Numbered from the stretch's first letter, positions 26,301-35,597 are shown. The stretch is 64,000 nt of DNA from Streptomyces sp. CA-278952 (GCF_028747205.1 NZ_CP112880.1:3720001-3784000), one strand, 5' to 3'. Numbers and translations are program-made. Notes: generated by a model not told the origin, from the sequence alone.

Positions 26301-28123
26301 ACATCACGGAGCGCACAACCCCGCTGGGCGAGACCATCACGTACGAACGTGACGTGCTGGGCAGGGTGATCCGCAAGGACGCAATGGGAGAGGTGACGAC
26401 CTACGCCTACGATCCGTCCGGGCGACTGGTCCACGCGGCCGGCTCAGGTGGCGAGTTGTTCTACCAATACAACCGACTCGGCCAGGTCAAGACAGAGCTC
26501 TCCGACGGACGCGCGACCACATACGCGTACGACGCACTGGGCCGCCGCACACGACGCACCACCCCCAGCGGCCAACTCACCACATACTCCTACGACGCCG
26601 CCGGCCGCTCGACCGTCCTCACCGCGGGCGAGCGCAGAATCACCTTCGACCACGACGCGACCGGCCTCGAACGCAGTCGTTCCATAGGCGATTCCCTCAC
26701 CATCGACTTCACCTGGGATGAAGCCGGTCGTCTCGCTTCCCAGCATCTCACCAGTGGCAACCGCAGCCTGAATCACCGCTCGTATGCGTACCAGGCGGAC
26801 GGCCACCTGACGGAATGGACCGACGCCCTCCGCGGCCAGGCTCGCTTCGACCTCGACACTGCCGGTCGGGTCACCGCGGTCACCGCCACAGACTGGGCCG
26901 AGGAGTACGCCTACGACGCGCTGGGCAACCAGCTCTCCGCGGCCTGGCCCGAGAGGCACGCTGACAACGACGCGACGGGTGAGCGTGCATACGCCGGCAC
27001 CCGGGTTCTACGAGCCGGCCACAACCGGTACGAGCACGACGCTGCGGGCCGCGTAGTGGTACGCACCAAGACCCGCCTGTCCAAGAAGCCTGCCACGTGG
27101 CGCTACACCTATAACGCCGGAAATCAGCTCACCGCCGTCACAACCCCTGATGGCGTCCGATGGAGGTATCGCTACGATCCTCTTGGCCGCCGAAGCCTCA
27201 AGGAGCGCCTTGCCGACGACGGCGTCACTGTGGCTGAACAGACCGCATTCACCTGGGACGGCACCATCCTGGTCGAACAGACCACCGTCCACCCCGGGCG
27301 GCTGCCCTACCCGGTGACGCTGACCTGGGATCATCAAGGACTCACACCTGTCGCCCAGACCGAACGGCTCACCGATGCCGCCGACCAGAGCGAGGTGGAC
27401 GCACGATTCTTCGCCATCGCTACCGATCTGGTCGGCGCCCCTACCGAACTCATCGATGAAAACGGCGACATCGCCTGGCATTCCCGCACCACTCTGTGGG
27501 GGACCACGACCTGGAATTCGGACGCCTCTACCTATACTCCCCTGCGCTTCCCGGGCCAGTACTACGACCCCGAAACCGGCCTCCACTACAACCACCACCG
27601 TTACTACGATCCGCAGACGGCTCGGTACCTCACCCCCGACCCGCTGGGCCTGTCCCCCGCCCCCAACCCGGTGGCCTACGTCCACAACCCCCACACGTGG
27701 AGCGACCCCCTCGGCCTTTCGCCCTATCGCCCGGGTCCGCCCCAAGGAATCTCGCAGGAAACCTTCGACACAGCGGCCAGGATGTTGCGTGAGAGGGCGG
27801 GGCATCTCGGCGACGACATGGTCGTCCAGGGCAGTCGAGCCGGAGGAACGGCGCGCCCGGACTCCGACATCGACTTCGCCATTCGTGTCGACTCTGACAG
27901 GTTCGACCAGTTGGTCGGAGAGCGATTCGGTACACCCAACCCTGAAAGCGCCAAGGAGAGAACGATGCTGCACGCCATGGAGACAGGGAAGATCCAAGCG
28001 GGCGAAGCCGGTCTACGGAGTCTGAGGAAGGCGTTGGAGGCGCAACTGGGAATGGAGGTTGATCTGTCCATCATCCGCAGGGGAGGCCCGTTTGACAATC
28101 CCCCTTACATCAGGGTCCCGTGA
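23336..28123 (+). CDS. RHS/YD-repeat polymorphic toxin with nucleotidyltransferase-like tip
   Basis: The 1595-aa protein is organised as a toxin delivery shell. Residues 80-240 are a helical, WXG-like type VII export region (KLIYGSPSEIRSTATHLRKL). From about residue 415 comes a DUF6531-like entry (DPVDLASG ... LPGVLPLAFTRRF). Many YD repeats follow (YDxxGR/GRTTxYxYD) to about 1390. The RHS core end reads RFPGQYYDPETGLHYNHHRY, RYLTPDPLGL and WSDPLGL. The last 134 residues are the tip: GSRAGGTARPDSDIDFAIRV is the GS...DxD metal-binding motif of the polymerase-beta nucleotidyltransferase fold, with a later EVDLSII third acidic residue. The tip should transfer a nucleotide to a target RNA or protein. 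The shell is cleaved from the tip at DPLGL in this family. Confidence 0.85.
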   Translation: MGFGDFVSDITPDVVEDAVEDGVEWAGDRVQDAGNWTGDRLDDAGWKSGADWVREKSRSVANRMGAEVDEMDLGQTEDKTKLIYGSPSEIRSTATHLRKLQGSFDKVGGGLKGIDSSALKGQAADAFRGSVSIEPPKWFKAADAFEKAAGALDSFAGTVEWAQGQAQAAIDKWKAGTKASEEARDAYNEKADTYNKAVDVYNAKPSDERDPSTLPPKPGTFSDPGTGRMEEAQELLAEARKQRNTAADTARAAVTAARDSAPAKPRYSEQAMDGLAEYQVIKTHIAGGVVKGTAGILNFARSVNPTDPYNITHPAEYALALNNTAAGLVRVANDPWGTGKQMIDGFMKDPAEGFGRLLPDLALTAATGGAGAGVKGARVVKEAADIASDARKLENAAPEGTHNRPDSERTSGGTDPVDLASGRMFLPQTDVSLPGVLPLAFTRRFESGYTAGRFFGPSWSSTVDERLEIDATGVIHVTDDGLLITYPHPVPGLPTRSETGTSRSILSRDGSGDYTVTDPATRLTKHFAGPLGAEGGEDGRAWLVQIADRNNTISIDRTDDGTPQQLVHSAGYRVHLTVSEDQVTRLALVTETDRGETIALDTCPSETGSGTNATRLLRSYEYADGNLTAVVKPSGARLQLQYDDRHRITAWIDSNNRRYDYVYDEHDRVIAEGGGAGHLQVTLAYGELVSAGSHRTTTLTTPDGRTTRYLAGEGCRVVATTDPLGHTTRFTYDALGNRLTHTDPLGRTTTSRYDKEGRPVAVTLPDGSELRTSRDALGRPTEFYGPDNSRWTQEFDEHGNRTGITNPAGRTTHYAYDDLGHLVSITDAVGEETTVHCDPAGLPLRYTDPLGGTTWYQRDAYGRPVLVTDPQGSVTALGWSLDGHLAHRSGPDGSTESWTYDGEGNRTSHTDAMGRTTSFEYTEFDLLAARVDPDGRRHEFTHDSELRLTQVVNPQGDTWSYGYDQAGRLVSERDFDGRTLSYTIDPAGHITERTTPLGETITYERDVLGRVIRKDAMGEVTTYAYDPSGRLVHAAGSGGELFYQYNRLGQVKTELSDGRATTYAYDALGRRTRRTTPSGQLTTYSYDAAGRSTVLTAGERRITFDHDATGLERSRSIGDSLTIDFTWDEAGRLASQHLTSGNRSLNHRSYAYQADGHLTEWTDALRGQARFDLDTAGRVTAVTATDWAEEYAYDALGNQLSAAWPERHADNDATGERAYAGTRVLRAGHNRYEHDAAGRVVVRTKTRLSKKPATWRYTYNAGNQLTAVTTPDGVRWRYRYDPLGRRSLKERLADDGVTVAEQTAFTWDGTILVEQTTVHPGRLPYPVTLTWDHQGLTPVAQTERLTDAADQSEVDARFFAIATDLVGAPTELIDENGDIAWHSRTTLWGTTTWNSDASTYTPLRFPGQYYDPETGLHYNHHRYYDPQTARYLTPDPLGLSPAPNPVAYVHNPHTWSDPLGLSPYRPGPPQGISQETFDTAARMLRERAGHLGDDMVVQGSRAGGTARPDSDIDFAIRVDSDRFDQLVGERFGTPNPESAKERTMLHAMETGKIQAGEAGLRSLRKALEAQLGMEVDLSIIRRGGPFDNPPYIRVP

Positions 28124-28128
28124 TCCCC

Positions 28129-28503
28129 ATGAGCAGATACTCCTACTGCAAGATCCTGGTCGCGAACATCACGGTCGACGAAACGCAGCGCCTACTCAGC
28201 AGTCTCTGCGGTGGGGCCTTCGAGCGGCGCACGCTGACGGTTGGCGAGATGGAAATCGAGGTGCGTCGAAATCCTGACGCCCAAGCCGACGGTGTTCAGC
28301 CCGATGACTTTGTCCGGTGGCCTGTCCAGATCGAGACGGAACCGATGACGCCGCACGGCGAGACCACTGCGGTGAAAACCGTTTCACGTATTCTCGAAGC
28401 CCTCTGGGATGCACAGGCACAGGCCGTCGCAGCGTGTGACTTCGAGGATGAACTTCCCTGGATGGGAGGCATCCAGCGACTGCGGCAGTCCGACGACAGC
28501 TGA
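28129..28503 (+). CDS. Predicted immunity protein to the nucleotidyltransferase RHS toxin
   Basis: The protein is 124 aa from ATG 28129; a GTG at 28120 overlaps the toxin stop (GTGA) and would add three residues. It is small, acidic and soluble, with an alternating beta/alpha pattern starting RYSYCKILVANI. Its position directly after the toxin tip, the normal place for an RHS immunity gene, is the main evidence. I do not recognise the family. Next, 28504-28729 holds no gene that I can support before the IS481 insertion. Confidence 0.6.
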   Translation: MSRYSYCKILVANITVDETQRLLSSLCGGAFERRTLTVGEMEIEVRRNPDAQADGVQPDDFVRWPVQIETEPMTPHGETTAVKTVSRILEALWDAQAQAVAACDFEDELPWMGGIQRLRQSDDS

Positions 28504-28735
28504 GGTTTCGGTGACGGGTGCGGTTCCCGGGAAACCGAACGAGGGCGCCCCAGTGCGCCCACCCATCGTTCTGCCCTGCTGGTATTCCCTGTCGCGCCAA
28601 CTGGAGGGATCAAGGGCCTGTTGGCGCCATTCCGCGGCTACGCTGAGCGAAGAGCCACCCTATGGCCCTGGGGACCGAACGCCGCGATGTCGTAGCGGTG
28701 GTGGCCGGGGCGGCCTCGACACTTAGCATGCTAGG

Positions 28736-29787
28736 TGTATTGATCACGAGCGTTGTTAACGCTGGTGGGGCTTGATCATGACGAGGGCCCCCGTGTGTGG
28801 TGGAGGTGTCGAATCTTCACCGGACGGAGGCCCTCGTGTCCCACCGTAATGCCCGGCTGACTGTTCATGGCAGGCGGCTGCTCGTCGACCGTGTCTGTTC
28901 CGGTCGTCCTGTCGCGCACGTCGCCGCGGAGATGGGCATCTCGCGTCCCACCGCCCACAAGTGGCTCCGGCGATGGCGGTCCGAGGGTGAAAGCGGACTC
29001 ATCGACCGCTCCAGCCGCCCGCACCGAACACCACACCGGACCAGTGCCGCAACCGAAGCCCGGATATGCCGCCTGCGCCAGGAACGCAAGCTCGGACCCG
29101 CACGGCTCGGGCCGGTCCTCGGCATGCCCGCCTCGACGGTGCACCGTGTCCTCACCCGGCACGGCCTCAACCGCCTGTCCTCCCTCGACCGGCCCACCGG
29201 CCAGGTCATCCGCCGCTACGAGCGTGAACGCCCCGGCGAGCTGATCCATGTCGACGTGAAGAAGCTCGGCCGGATCCCCGACGGCGGCGGCCACAGGACC
29301 CTGGGCCGCCAGGCCGGCCGCGCCACCCGCAGCAACGTCGGCTTCGACTACATCCACTCCGCGGTCGACGACCACTCCCGCCTCGCCTACAGCGAGATCC
29401 ACCCCGACGACAAAGTCGCGACCTGCGCAGCCTTCCTGACCCGGGCCGCCGCGTTCTTCGCCGACCTGGGCATCACCCGGATCGAGCGCGTTCTGACGGA
29501 AAACGCGTGGGCCTACCGCAAGGGCCTGGTCTGGAAGCAAGCCCTGGCCGACATCGGCGCGACCGGCAAACTCACCCGCCCTTACCGGCCCCAGACCAAC
29601 GGCAAAGTCGAACGCTTCAACCGCACCCTCGCCGACGAATGGGCCTACCAGCGGCCCTACACCTCCAACACCGAGCGCACAGCAGCCCTGGCAGACTTCC
29701 TGCACACCTACAACCACCACCGCTGCCACACCGCACTCGGCGGCCAGCCACCCATCAGCCGTGTGAACAACGCTGCGGCTCAATACA
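28736..29787 (+). mobile_element. IS481-family insertion sequence with 6-bp target duplication
   Basis: The element is 1052 bp. Its ends are imperfect inverted repeats beginning TGTATTGA, with a second matching block agcgttgtt on the left and its complement aacaacgct on the right. The hexamer gctagg flanks both sides (28730-28735 and 29788-29793), fitting the NCTAGN target known for IS481. Clean ends and intact transposase suggest a recent insertion between the first RHS locus and att copy D. No cargo is present. Confidence 0.9.
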
Positions 29788-29792
29788 GCTAG
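28836..29792 (+). CDS. IS481-family transposase
   Basis: The protein is 318 aa. The GTG at 28836 has GGAGG six bases upstream. The N-terminal helix-turn-helix (RPVAHVAAEMGISRPTAHKWLRRW) is followed by an rve integrase core. The DDE triad is visible as HVDVKKLGRIP (first Asp), SAVDDHSRLAYSE (second) and YRPQTNGKVERFNRT (Glu). In place of a second-Asp TDNG the enzyme reads LTENAWAY. The stop codon TAG is not inside the element: the last codon straddles the IS end and the stop lies in the duplicated target. Confidence 0.9.
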   Translation: MSHRNARLTVHGRRLLVDRVCSGRPVAHVAAEMGISRPTAHKWLRRWRSEGESGLIDRSSRPHRTPHRTSAATEARICRLRQERKLGPARLGPVLGMPASTVHRVLTRHGLNRLSSLDRPTGQVIRRYERERPGELIHVDVKKLGRIPDGGGHRTLGRQAGRATRSNVGFDYIHSAVDDHSRLAYSEIHPDDKVATCAAFLTRAAAFFADLGITRIERVLTENAWAYRKGLVWKQALADIGATGKLTRPYRPQTNGKVERFNRTLADEWAYQRPYTSNTERTAALADFLHTYNHHRCHTALGGQPPISRVNNAAAQYS

Positions 29793-29829
29793 GGCCGAGC
29801 CTCCGGACGTGGTGCCTACCATGTTCGCT

Positions 29830-30045
29830 CGTGCCCCGTCCGTGCCCAGCGGAGCGGACAACAACGGTCAGGTGCGGCTTCCACAGACCTCGGTCATCTA
29901 AGCCGTCTCACGGGAAAGCGCAGGTCAGAACCTCTTCGGTGGTCAAAGAACCGCTGATTCCCAAGCTCAGAGCGCGGGTTCGATTCTCGTCACCCGCTCC
30001 ACGACTGAGGCCCAGGTCATCGACCCGGGCCTTGTTTGTTGTCTG
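29830..30045 (+). repeat. Attachment-site repeat, copy D, with upstream arm block
   Basis: The arm block begins at 29830. The core at 29958-29999 has one mismatch to the tRNA-Gly 3' half. The terminator-like hairpin (aggcccaggtcatcgacccgggcct) and T-rich tail follow, and similarity to copy E continues to about 30062. Arm-to-core distance is 128 bases. 30063-30363 holds no gene that I can support; it should contain the promoter of the second RHS gene. Confidence 0.85.
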
Positions 30046-30363
30046 GACCATTCCAGGCGTCGCGCACCAGATCCGGACCAGGTGGCGCACCCTCAGTACG
30101 GACCGGCCAGCCAGCGGCCGCGCCCCTCCGGCACCCGGCCTCCGCCGGGACGCCCCCTCAGGCGTACGGGCCTCCCTTCCGTCGCCTCGACGCCTCGCCC
30201 CGCCGCGAGAAACCGGGCGCCAGACGTCAACAGTTTCACCTCGCAGCTGCCTGCCCGCCCACGCACGCCTCATTTAAACGATCTTGGTATCACGGCCCAG
30301 GAATGAGATCCTGTTCGCACCTGCATTCAGTGAACGCAGCTTTGTACGGGGGGACTTCGCACT

Positions 30364-33300
30364 GTGGCCGTAACCGTGCCCGATTGGGCCGACACCATGC
30401 TCGACCTCATCGGGATCAACTGGCCGAACGTCGACGAAGACGCGTACCGGGACATGGCCGACGCTCTCCGGGAGTTCGCCGACGATGTCGAGGACGACGG
30501 TCACCTTGCCAACCAGCACGTGCAACGTCTGCTGTCCTCCGGCAGCGGTGAAGCCCTCGACGCGCTCAACGGTCACTGGGGCAAGGTCAAGAACAAGCAC
30601 GTGAGGGACCTGGCCAGTGGCGCTCGCACGATCGCCGGCGCGCTGGACAACGCGGCCACGGCGATCGAGGCCATGAAGTACGCGGCAATCGTCCACCTGG
30701 GCGTGCTCGCCGGCAAGGCGGGCATCTCCATGGCGTTGATACCGGTGACCGGCGGGCTGTCCATGCTCATCGGCGGGGCAGCCATCGCGGTCGCCCAGCA
30801 GGCCATCCGCCGGATCATCAAGGAGTGCATGGAAGAGGTCGTCGGTTACATCGTCTCCGCCCTGACCGAGCCGGCCGTCGCCGCGCTGGAGAACATGGCC
30901 GCGGATCTCGCCGTACAGGTCGGTGCCAACGCGCTCGGCCTTCAGGACGGCGTCGACATGAACCAGGTCGGCCAGTCGGGCAAGGAGGGCTTCAACGAAG
31001 GAGTGGCGGGGGCCAAGGATTCCCTCCAGCTCGCCTCGGCCGACGGCCCCGGCCCCGCGCCCGGCAAGGGCGTGCACATCGAGCACGCGGAGCACACCCG
31101 CGCCGGCACGAAGCTGAACCTGGTCAGCGTCGACGTTCACGGCAAGACGGCGGGGAAGTTGTCCAAGGCCAGGACGCATCATGGACGAAGTCGAGGCAAG
31201 GACGACATCGCCGGCGCCCTGGACCCCGTGATCGACAAGGCCATGAAGGCGCTCGGCAAGGCCAACAAGGCCATGGGCGACCACTTCGGCAAGACACTCC
31301 CCAAAGCGGTCAAGGAGATCTCCGAGAACCAGAAGAAGATCGAACTGGACATCAAGGAGATGATGTCCAAGGGCGTGAAGGTACGTAAGGGCGACAAGGA
31401 AGACGGCCCGCGCCCCGATGCGCCCCGGAGCTCCGCCCGCACCAAGGCCGACGCGCTGAAGAACGCCAAGGACGAGCCGCGCCGTAACGCCATCTCGCTG
31501 GAGAAGAAGACCTGCGAGAACGACCCGGTGGACGTCGCCACCGGAGAGATGACCCTGCCGCAGACCGATCTGGCCCTGCCTGGAGTCCTTCCCCTGGTCC
31601 TACGCCGGACTCATCTCTCCGGCTATCGCTACGGCCAGTGGTTCGGGCGCAGCTGGGCCTCCACGCTGGACGAGCGGATCGAGCTGGACCCGCTCGGCGG
31701 GGGCGCGGTGTGGTCCCGGGAGGACGGTTCGCTCCTCGTCTATCCGCGGCTGCCACTGGCCGAGGACGACGACGGGGTACTCCCCGTGGAAGGCCCACGG
31801 CTGCCCCTGCGGCACGGAGGCCAGAGCAACGGCGAAACCACCTATCTCGTCACCGATCCCCGTACCGGTCTGACGCGCTCATTCCGCGGCGGCCCGTACA
31901 ACGCGTCCCCCGCCTACTGGCTCAGGGAGATCGAGGACCGCAACCTCAATCGGATCGACTTCGCCCGCCTCGGCGACGGGAGTCCGACCGCCGTCGTCCA
32001 CTCCGGGGGCTACCGGGTCGCTCTGGCCGTCGAGGACTCCCGCGTACGTGAGCTGTCCTTGCGTACGCCGGGCGGTCCCGTCACCGTCATGCGCTACGGC
32101 TACGACCCCCTCGGCAACCTCGACGCCGTCATCAACTCGTCCGGGCTGCCACTGCGTTTCACGTACGACCCGGACGACCGCATCACCTCGTGGACCGACC
32201 GTAACGACTCCACGTTCCGCTATGTGTACGACGATGCCGGCCGCGTGATCCGCACGGTCGGCCCGGACGGCTATCTGTCGTCGACGTTCGCCTACGACGT
32301 CCATCCGGAGACGGGCGACCGCGCCACCCGGTACACGGACTCGCTCGGCGCGACCAAGGTCCACCAGTTCAACGACCGGCTCCAGGCCGTCGCGGAGAGC
32401 GATGCGCTGGGCGGCGTCACCTACCGCAGCTTCGACCGGTACGACCGGCTCCTGTCCCGGACCGATCCCCTCGGTCGTACTACGGCATACACCTACGACG
32501 ACCATGGAAACCTCACCCGCGTCGAGCACCCCGACGGCAGCTCGGCCACGGTCGAGTACACCGAGCTGAACCAGCTCACCGCCGTCACCGGCCCGGACGG
32601 CGCCACCTCACGCCAGGAGTACGACGACCGGGGCAACCCGACGGTCTTCACCCGGCCGGACGGGTCCACCACTCGCCTCACCCACGGCCCGAACGGCCAC
32701 CTCACCGGCGTCGACGACTCCTTGGGCGCGCTGGACCGGCTGCGCTGCGACGCTGCCGGCCTTCCCCTGGCCATCCGCGGCCCACGCGGCGCGGTCACCC
32801 GCTATGCCCGTGACGCCTTCGGACGCGCGATAACGATCACCGATGCACAGGGTCACACCACCGAGCTGGAGTGGACCGTCGAAGGCAAGCTCGCCCGGCG
32901 TACGGACCCGGACGGCGCACAGCAGAATTGGACCTACGACGGCGAGGGCAACTGCCTCCTGCACACCGACGCGGCGGGCGGCGAGACCCACTTCGAGTAC
33001 ACCCACTTCGATCTGGTCTCCGCCCGCACCACGCCCGACGGGGTACGCCAGGAGTTCACGCACGACACCGAGCTCCGCGTCTCCCGTGTCACCAGCCCTC
33101 AAGGCCTGACCTGGGACTACACCTACGATCCGGCAGGCCGCCTCAGCTCGGAAACCGACTTCGACGGCCGCTCGCTCCGCTACACACACGACACCTGCGG
33201 GCAGCTCACCTCCCGCACGAACGCTGCGGGGCAGACAGTCCGCTACGAGCGCGACACGGCGGGCCGCGTCACCGCCAAGGGCGCGGACGGCGCGGTCACG

Positions 33301-35190
33301 CACTTCACCTACGACATCCACGGCCGTCTCGCCTCGGCGGCGGGGCCGGATACCGAGCTGACTTACCTACGAGACAGCTCGGGCAGGATTCTCCGCGAGA
33401 CCTGTGACGGCCGCCAACTGAGCAACACCTATGACGAGACCGGGCGCCGCCTCCGTCGGATCACCCCGTCCGGGGCAGTGAGCACCTGGTCCTTCCCGGC
33501 CGGCCGGGAGGCGGAACTGAACGCCTCGGGCCATCAGGTGGTCTTCGCCTTCGACGAAACAGGCCGCGAGACGAGCCGCCGGATCGGCGACGCTCTGACC
33601 ATCGAGCATACCTACGACCTCGCGGGCCGTCTGACCGACCAGCGCGTCCACACAGCCGACGACCGGCTCCTCCAGCGTCGCTCGTACACCTACCGCGCCG
33701 ACGGCCACCTCACCTCGGTCGACGAGTTGACCGGCGGCCGCAAGCGGCTGGAGGTGAACCAGGCGGGCCGGGTTACGGGCGTCACCGCCGAGAACTGGTC
33801 GGAGCGGTACGCGTACGACGAGGCCGGGAACCAGACCAGTGCCTCCTGGCCCGGTGCGGGCGACGCCTCCGGTCCGCGCGAGTACACCGGAACGCGCATC
33901 ACCCGTGCAGGCCGGGTCCGGTACGAGCACGACGCCCAAGGCCGGGTGATCCTGCGCCAGAAGACCCGTCTCTCCCGCAAGCCCGAGACCTGGCACTACG
34001 ACTGGGACGCGGAGGACCGCCTCGTCTCGGTCACCACGCCGGACGGTACGCGCTGGCGCTACCTCTACGACGCTCTGGGACGGCGCTCGGCCAAGCAACG
34101 CCTGGCCGAGGACGAGGCGACGGTGGTCGAGGAGGTGACCTTCACCTGGGACGGCGACACCCTCTGCGAACAGACCACGTCCACGACGGGCTCCCCGGAT
34201 TCCGTCGCCCTCACCTGGGACCACGACGGCGTGAAGCCGGTGACCCAGGTGGAACGCAGGCTCGTGGACCAGGCGGAAGTCGACAGCCGCTTCTTCGCGA
34301 TCATCACCGACCTCATCGGCACACCTCGTGAACTGGTCGACGAACAGGGCGAGGTGGCGTGGCGCACCCGTTCCGCCCTGTGGGGAGCCACGTCATGGAA
34401 CCGCGACGCCGACGCGTACACGCCCCTGCGCTTCCCCGGCCAGTACTTCGACCCCGAATCGGGCCGCTACCTCTCCCCGGACCCACTCGGTCTGGTACCA
34501 GCCCCGAACGCGGTCACCTACGTCGACAACCCGACCCGGTGGACCGACCCTCTGGGACTGGCAGGCTGCCCCCACAGAGGTGGGGAACACCGGCACAGTG
34601 TGGTGCTGGGGGTAGCCATCGAGCCGGACGTGGCGTCGGATTCGCTGGCCAAGTACCTTCGCAACGACCTCTCGGACTCCGGCCACGATCCGACCCGTGG
34701 CCGCGATCCGGGAGCACACACCTACAACGGCCCGGACTACTCCGCCGACGAGGCGGGAGGCCCGGTATGGATGACGAATGTGATGGGCGCCGTAGGAGAC
34801 CGCGCCACCACCCTGTCAATCACCCTGGACGGAATGCCCAACAGTAGGGGCGAGAAAGGAAACTGGAGCGAGCCGGCGGACATCGTGGACGCCTTCCAAA
34901 GGGCAGCGCAGCACGGTTCCCAGTTCAATACCTCGCATGAGGATAACTATCCGGGCCAAGGTGATGGAACTGCCTGGGAAATGAGCGAAGTAGCTTACGC
35001 CGTGCGCAACTACGATGGAGCCGCCGCGTGGGGCGATCCTGATGGCGAACGCCCAGGCCGGCCATGGGAAGAGATCCATTGGTACACCCGTGACGGAGAC
35101 GACGGAGCTTACAAGGAGGTCAGCGTGCCCAAGCCGGACATTCCTGAGGTCAAGCCGAACCTGGCAAATCTTCCAGAACACTTGAGGTAG
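30364..35190 (+). CDS. RHS/YD-repeat polymorphic toxin, second locus
   Basis: The 1608-aa protein starts at GTG after a GGGGGG element about nine bases upstream. Residues 1-110 form a helical WXG/LXG-like export region with hydrophobic segments to about 190. A Lys-rich linker (300-370) leads to the DUF6531-like entry (DPVDVATGEMTLPQTDLALP) near 395, then YD repeats. The core end reads PLRFPGQYFDPESGRYLSPD and WTDPLGLAG. The tip of about 209 residues contains DPGAHTYNG, PVWMTNVMGAVGDR and SITLDGMPNSRGE. From memory it resembles the Ntox27/polymorphic toxin type 27 class; its activity is unknown. An immunity gene follows 7 bases later. The repeat part is nearly identical to the broken copy at 40059-40612. 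Confidence 0.85.
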   Translation: MAVTVPDWADTMLDLIGINWPNVDEDAYRDMADALREFADDVEDDGHLANQHVQRLLSSGSGEALDALNGHWGKVKNKHVRDLASGARTIAGALDNAATAIEAMKYAAIVHLGVLAGKAGISMALIPVTGGLSMLIGGAAIAVAQQAIRRIIKECMEEVVGYIVSALTEPAVAALENMAADLAVQVGANALGLQDGVDMNQVGQSGKEGFNEGVAGAKDSLQLASADGPGPAPGKGVHIEHAEHTRAGTKLNLVSVDVHGKTAGKLSKARTHHGRSRGKDDIAGALDPVIDKAMKALGKANKAMGDHFGKTLPKAVKEISENQKKIELDIKEMMSKGVKVRKGDKEDGPRPDAPRSSARTKADALKNAKDEPRRNAISLEKKTCENDPVDVATGEMTLPQTDLALPGVLPLVLRRTHLSGYRYGQWFGRSWASTLDERIELDPLGGGAVWSREDGSLLVYPRLPLAEDDDGVLPVEGPRLPLRHGGQSNGETTYLVTDPRTGLTRSFRGGPYNASPAYWLREIEDRNLNRIDFARLGDGSPTAVVHSGGYRVALAVEDSRVRELSLRTPGGPVTVMRYGYDPLGNLDAVINSSGLPLRFTYDPDDRITSWTDRNDSTFRYVYDDAGRVIRTVGPDGYLSSTFAYDVHPETGDRATRYTDSLGATKVHQFNDRLQAVAESDALGGVTYRSFDRYDRLLSRTDPLGRTTAYTYDDHGNLTRVEHPDGSSATVEYTELNQLTAVTGPDGATSRQEYDDRGNPTVFTRPDGSTTRLTHGPNGHLTGVDDSLGALDRLRCDAAGLPLAIRGPRGAVTRYARDAFGRAITITDAQGHTTELEWTVEGKLARRTDPDGAQQNWTYDGEGNCLLHTDAAGGETHFEYTHFDLVSARTTPDGVRQEFTHDTELRVSRVTSPQGLTWDYTYDPAGRLSSETDFDGRSLRYTHDTCGQLTSRTNAAGQTVRYERDTAGRVTAKGADGAVTHFTYDIHGRLASAAGPDTELTYLRDSSGRILRETCDGRQLSNTYDETGRRLRRITPSGAVSTWSFPAGREAELNASGHQVVFAFDETGRETSRRIGDALTIEHTYDLAGRLTDQRVHTADDRLLQRRSYTYRADGHLTSVDELTGGRKRLEVNQAGRVTGVTAENWSERYAYDEAGNQTSASWPGAGDASGPREYTGTRITRAGRVRYEHDAQGRVILRQKTRLSRKPETWHYDWDAEDRLVSVTTPDGTRWRYLYDALGRRSAKQRLAEDEATVVEEVTFTWDGDTLCEQTTSTTGSPDSVALTWDHDGVKPVTQVERRLVDQAEVDSRFFAIITDLIGTPRELVDEQGEVAWRTRSALWGATSWNRDADAYTPLRFPGQYFDPESGRYLSPDPLGLVPAPNAVTYVDNPTRWTDPLGLAGCPHRGGEHRHSVVLGVAIEPDVASDSLAKYLRNDLSDSGHDPTRGRDPGAHTYNGPDYSADEAGGPVWMTNVMGAVGDRATTLSITLDGMPNSRGEKGNWSEPADIVDAFQRAAQHGSQFNTSHEDNYPGQGDGTAWEMSEVAYAVRNYDGAAAWGDPDGERPGRPWEEIHWYTRDGDDGAYKEVSVPKPDIPEVKPNLANLPEHLR
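33790..34343 (+). repeat. 554-bp direct repeat, first copy (second at 40059-40612)
   Basis: These bases, encoding the last YD repeats of the second RHS protein, recur at 40059-40612 with about seven mismatches by eye. Sequence on both sides is much more diverged. The block is the likely crossover track by which new toxin tips are swapped in or out by homologous recombination. Confidence 0.9.
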
Positions 35191-35197
35191 GTACCCC

Positions 35198-35569
35198 ATG
35201 ACGAGTAATGAAGCCTCCCGGAGCGATGCTGAAGTCGTTGCTGCGGCTTGGTCTGTTGTTCTGTCCTACGGTACGGATCGTATCGATCCGGTCGTTCCCA
35301 GAACTGCCTACAGCCACGCGTCCCTGCGAGTGCTCTGGCCTATGGTCAGCCACGGCGTCCTGTACCTGAGCCGGTGTACCCAGTACCCGTGGTCACGTGA
35401 TGTGGGAACGGCTTTCCCTCAAAGCGCGGGCGGCTACCGAGTGCGCCGTGAGTCCGATAGGACCCTCATCGGTGTGGCCGCCACTGTCGAAGAGGCCTAC
35501 GAGTTGATCGCAGCCAATCTCCCTGACAACTGCGGACCCGCCGTAGTCGGTACTGCGGACGACCTGTGA
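35198..35569 (+). CDS. Immunity protein of the second RHS toxin (copy 1 of 3)
   Basis: This 123-aa soluble protein begins MTSNEASRSDAEVVAAAW, 7 bases after the toxin stop. The conserved core is MVSHGVLYLSRCTQ followed by RDVGTAFP, ending EEAYELIAANLPDNCGPAVV. Two paralogues lie at 41108 and 41672, next to the broken copy of the same toxin tip, which is strong linkage evidence for immunity. It recalls the DUF6193-type family, though this is from memory. It likely binds and blocks the toxin tip in the cytoplasm. Confidence 0.75.
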   Translation: MTSNEASRSDAEVVAAAWSVVLSYGTDRIDPVVPRTAYSHASLRVLWPMVSHGVLYLSRCTQYPWSRDVGTAFPQSAGGYRVRRESDRTLIGVAATVEEAYELIAANLPDNCGPAVVGTADDL

Positions 35570-35597
35570 TCGCAGCGCCTTCCCACAGGGGGTCGCT

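Noticed and set aside
29908..30273. Minus-strand open frame containing GDENRTRALSLGI, and similar text near 35950
   Set aside because: This peptide is simply the antisense translation of the tRNA-Gly 3' half and occurs at each att copy; it is not a protein.
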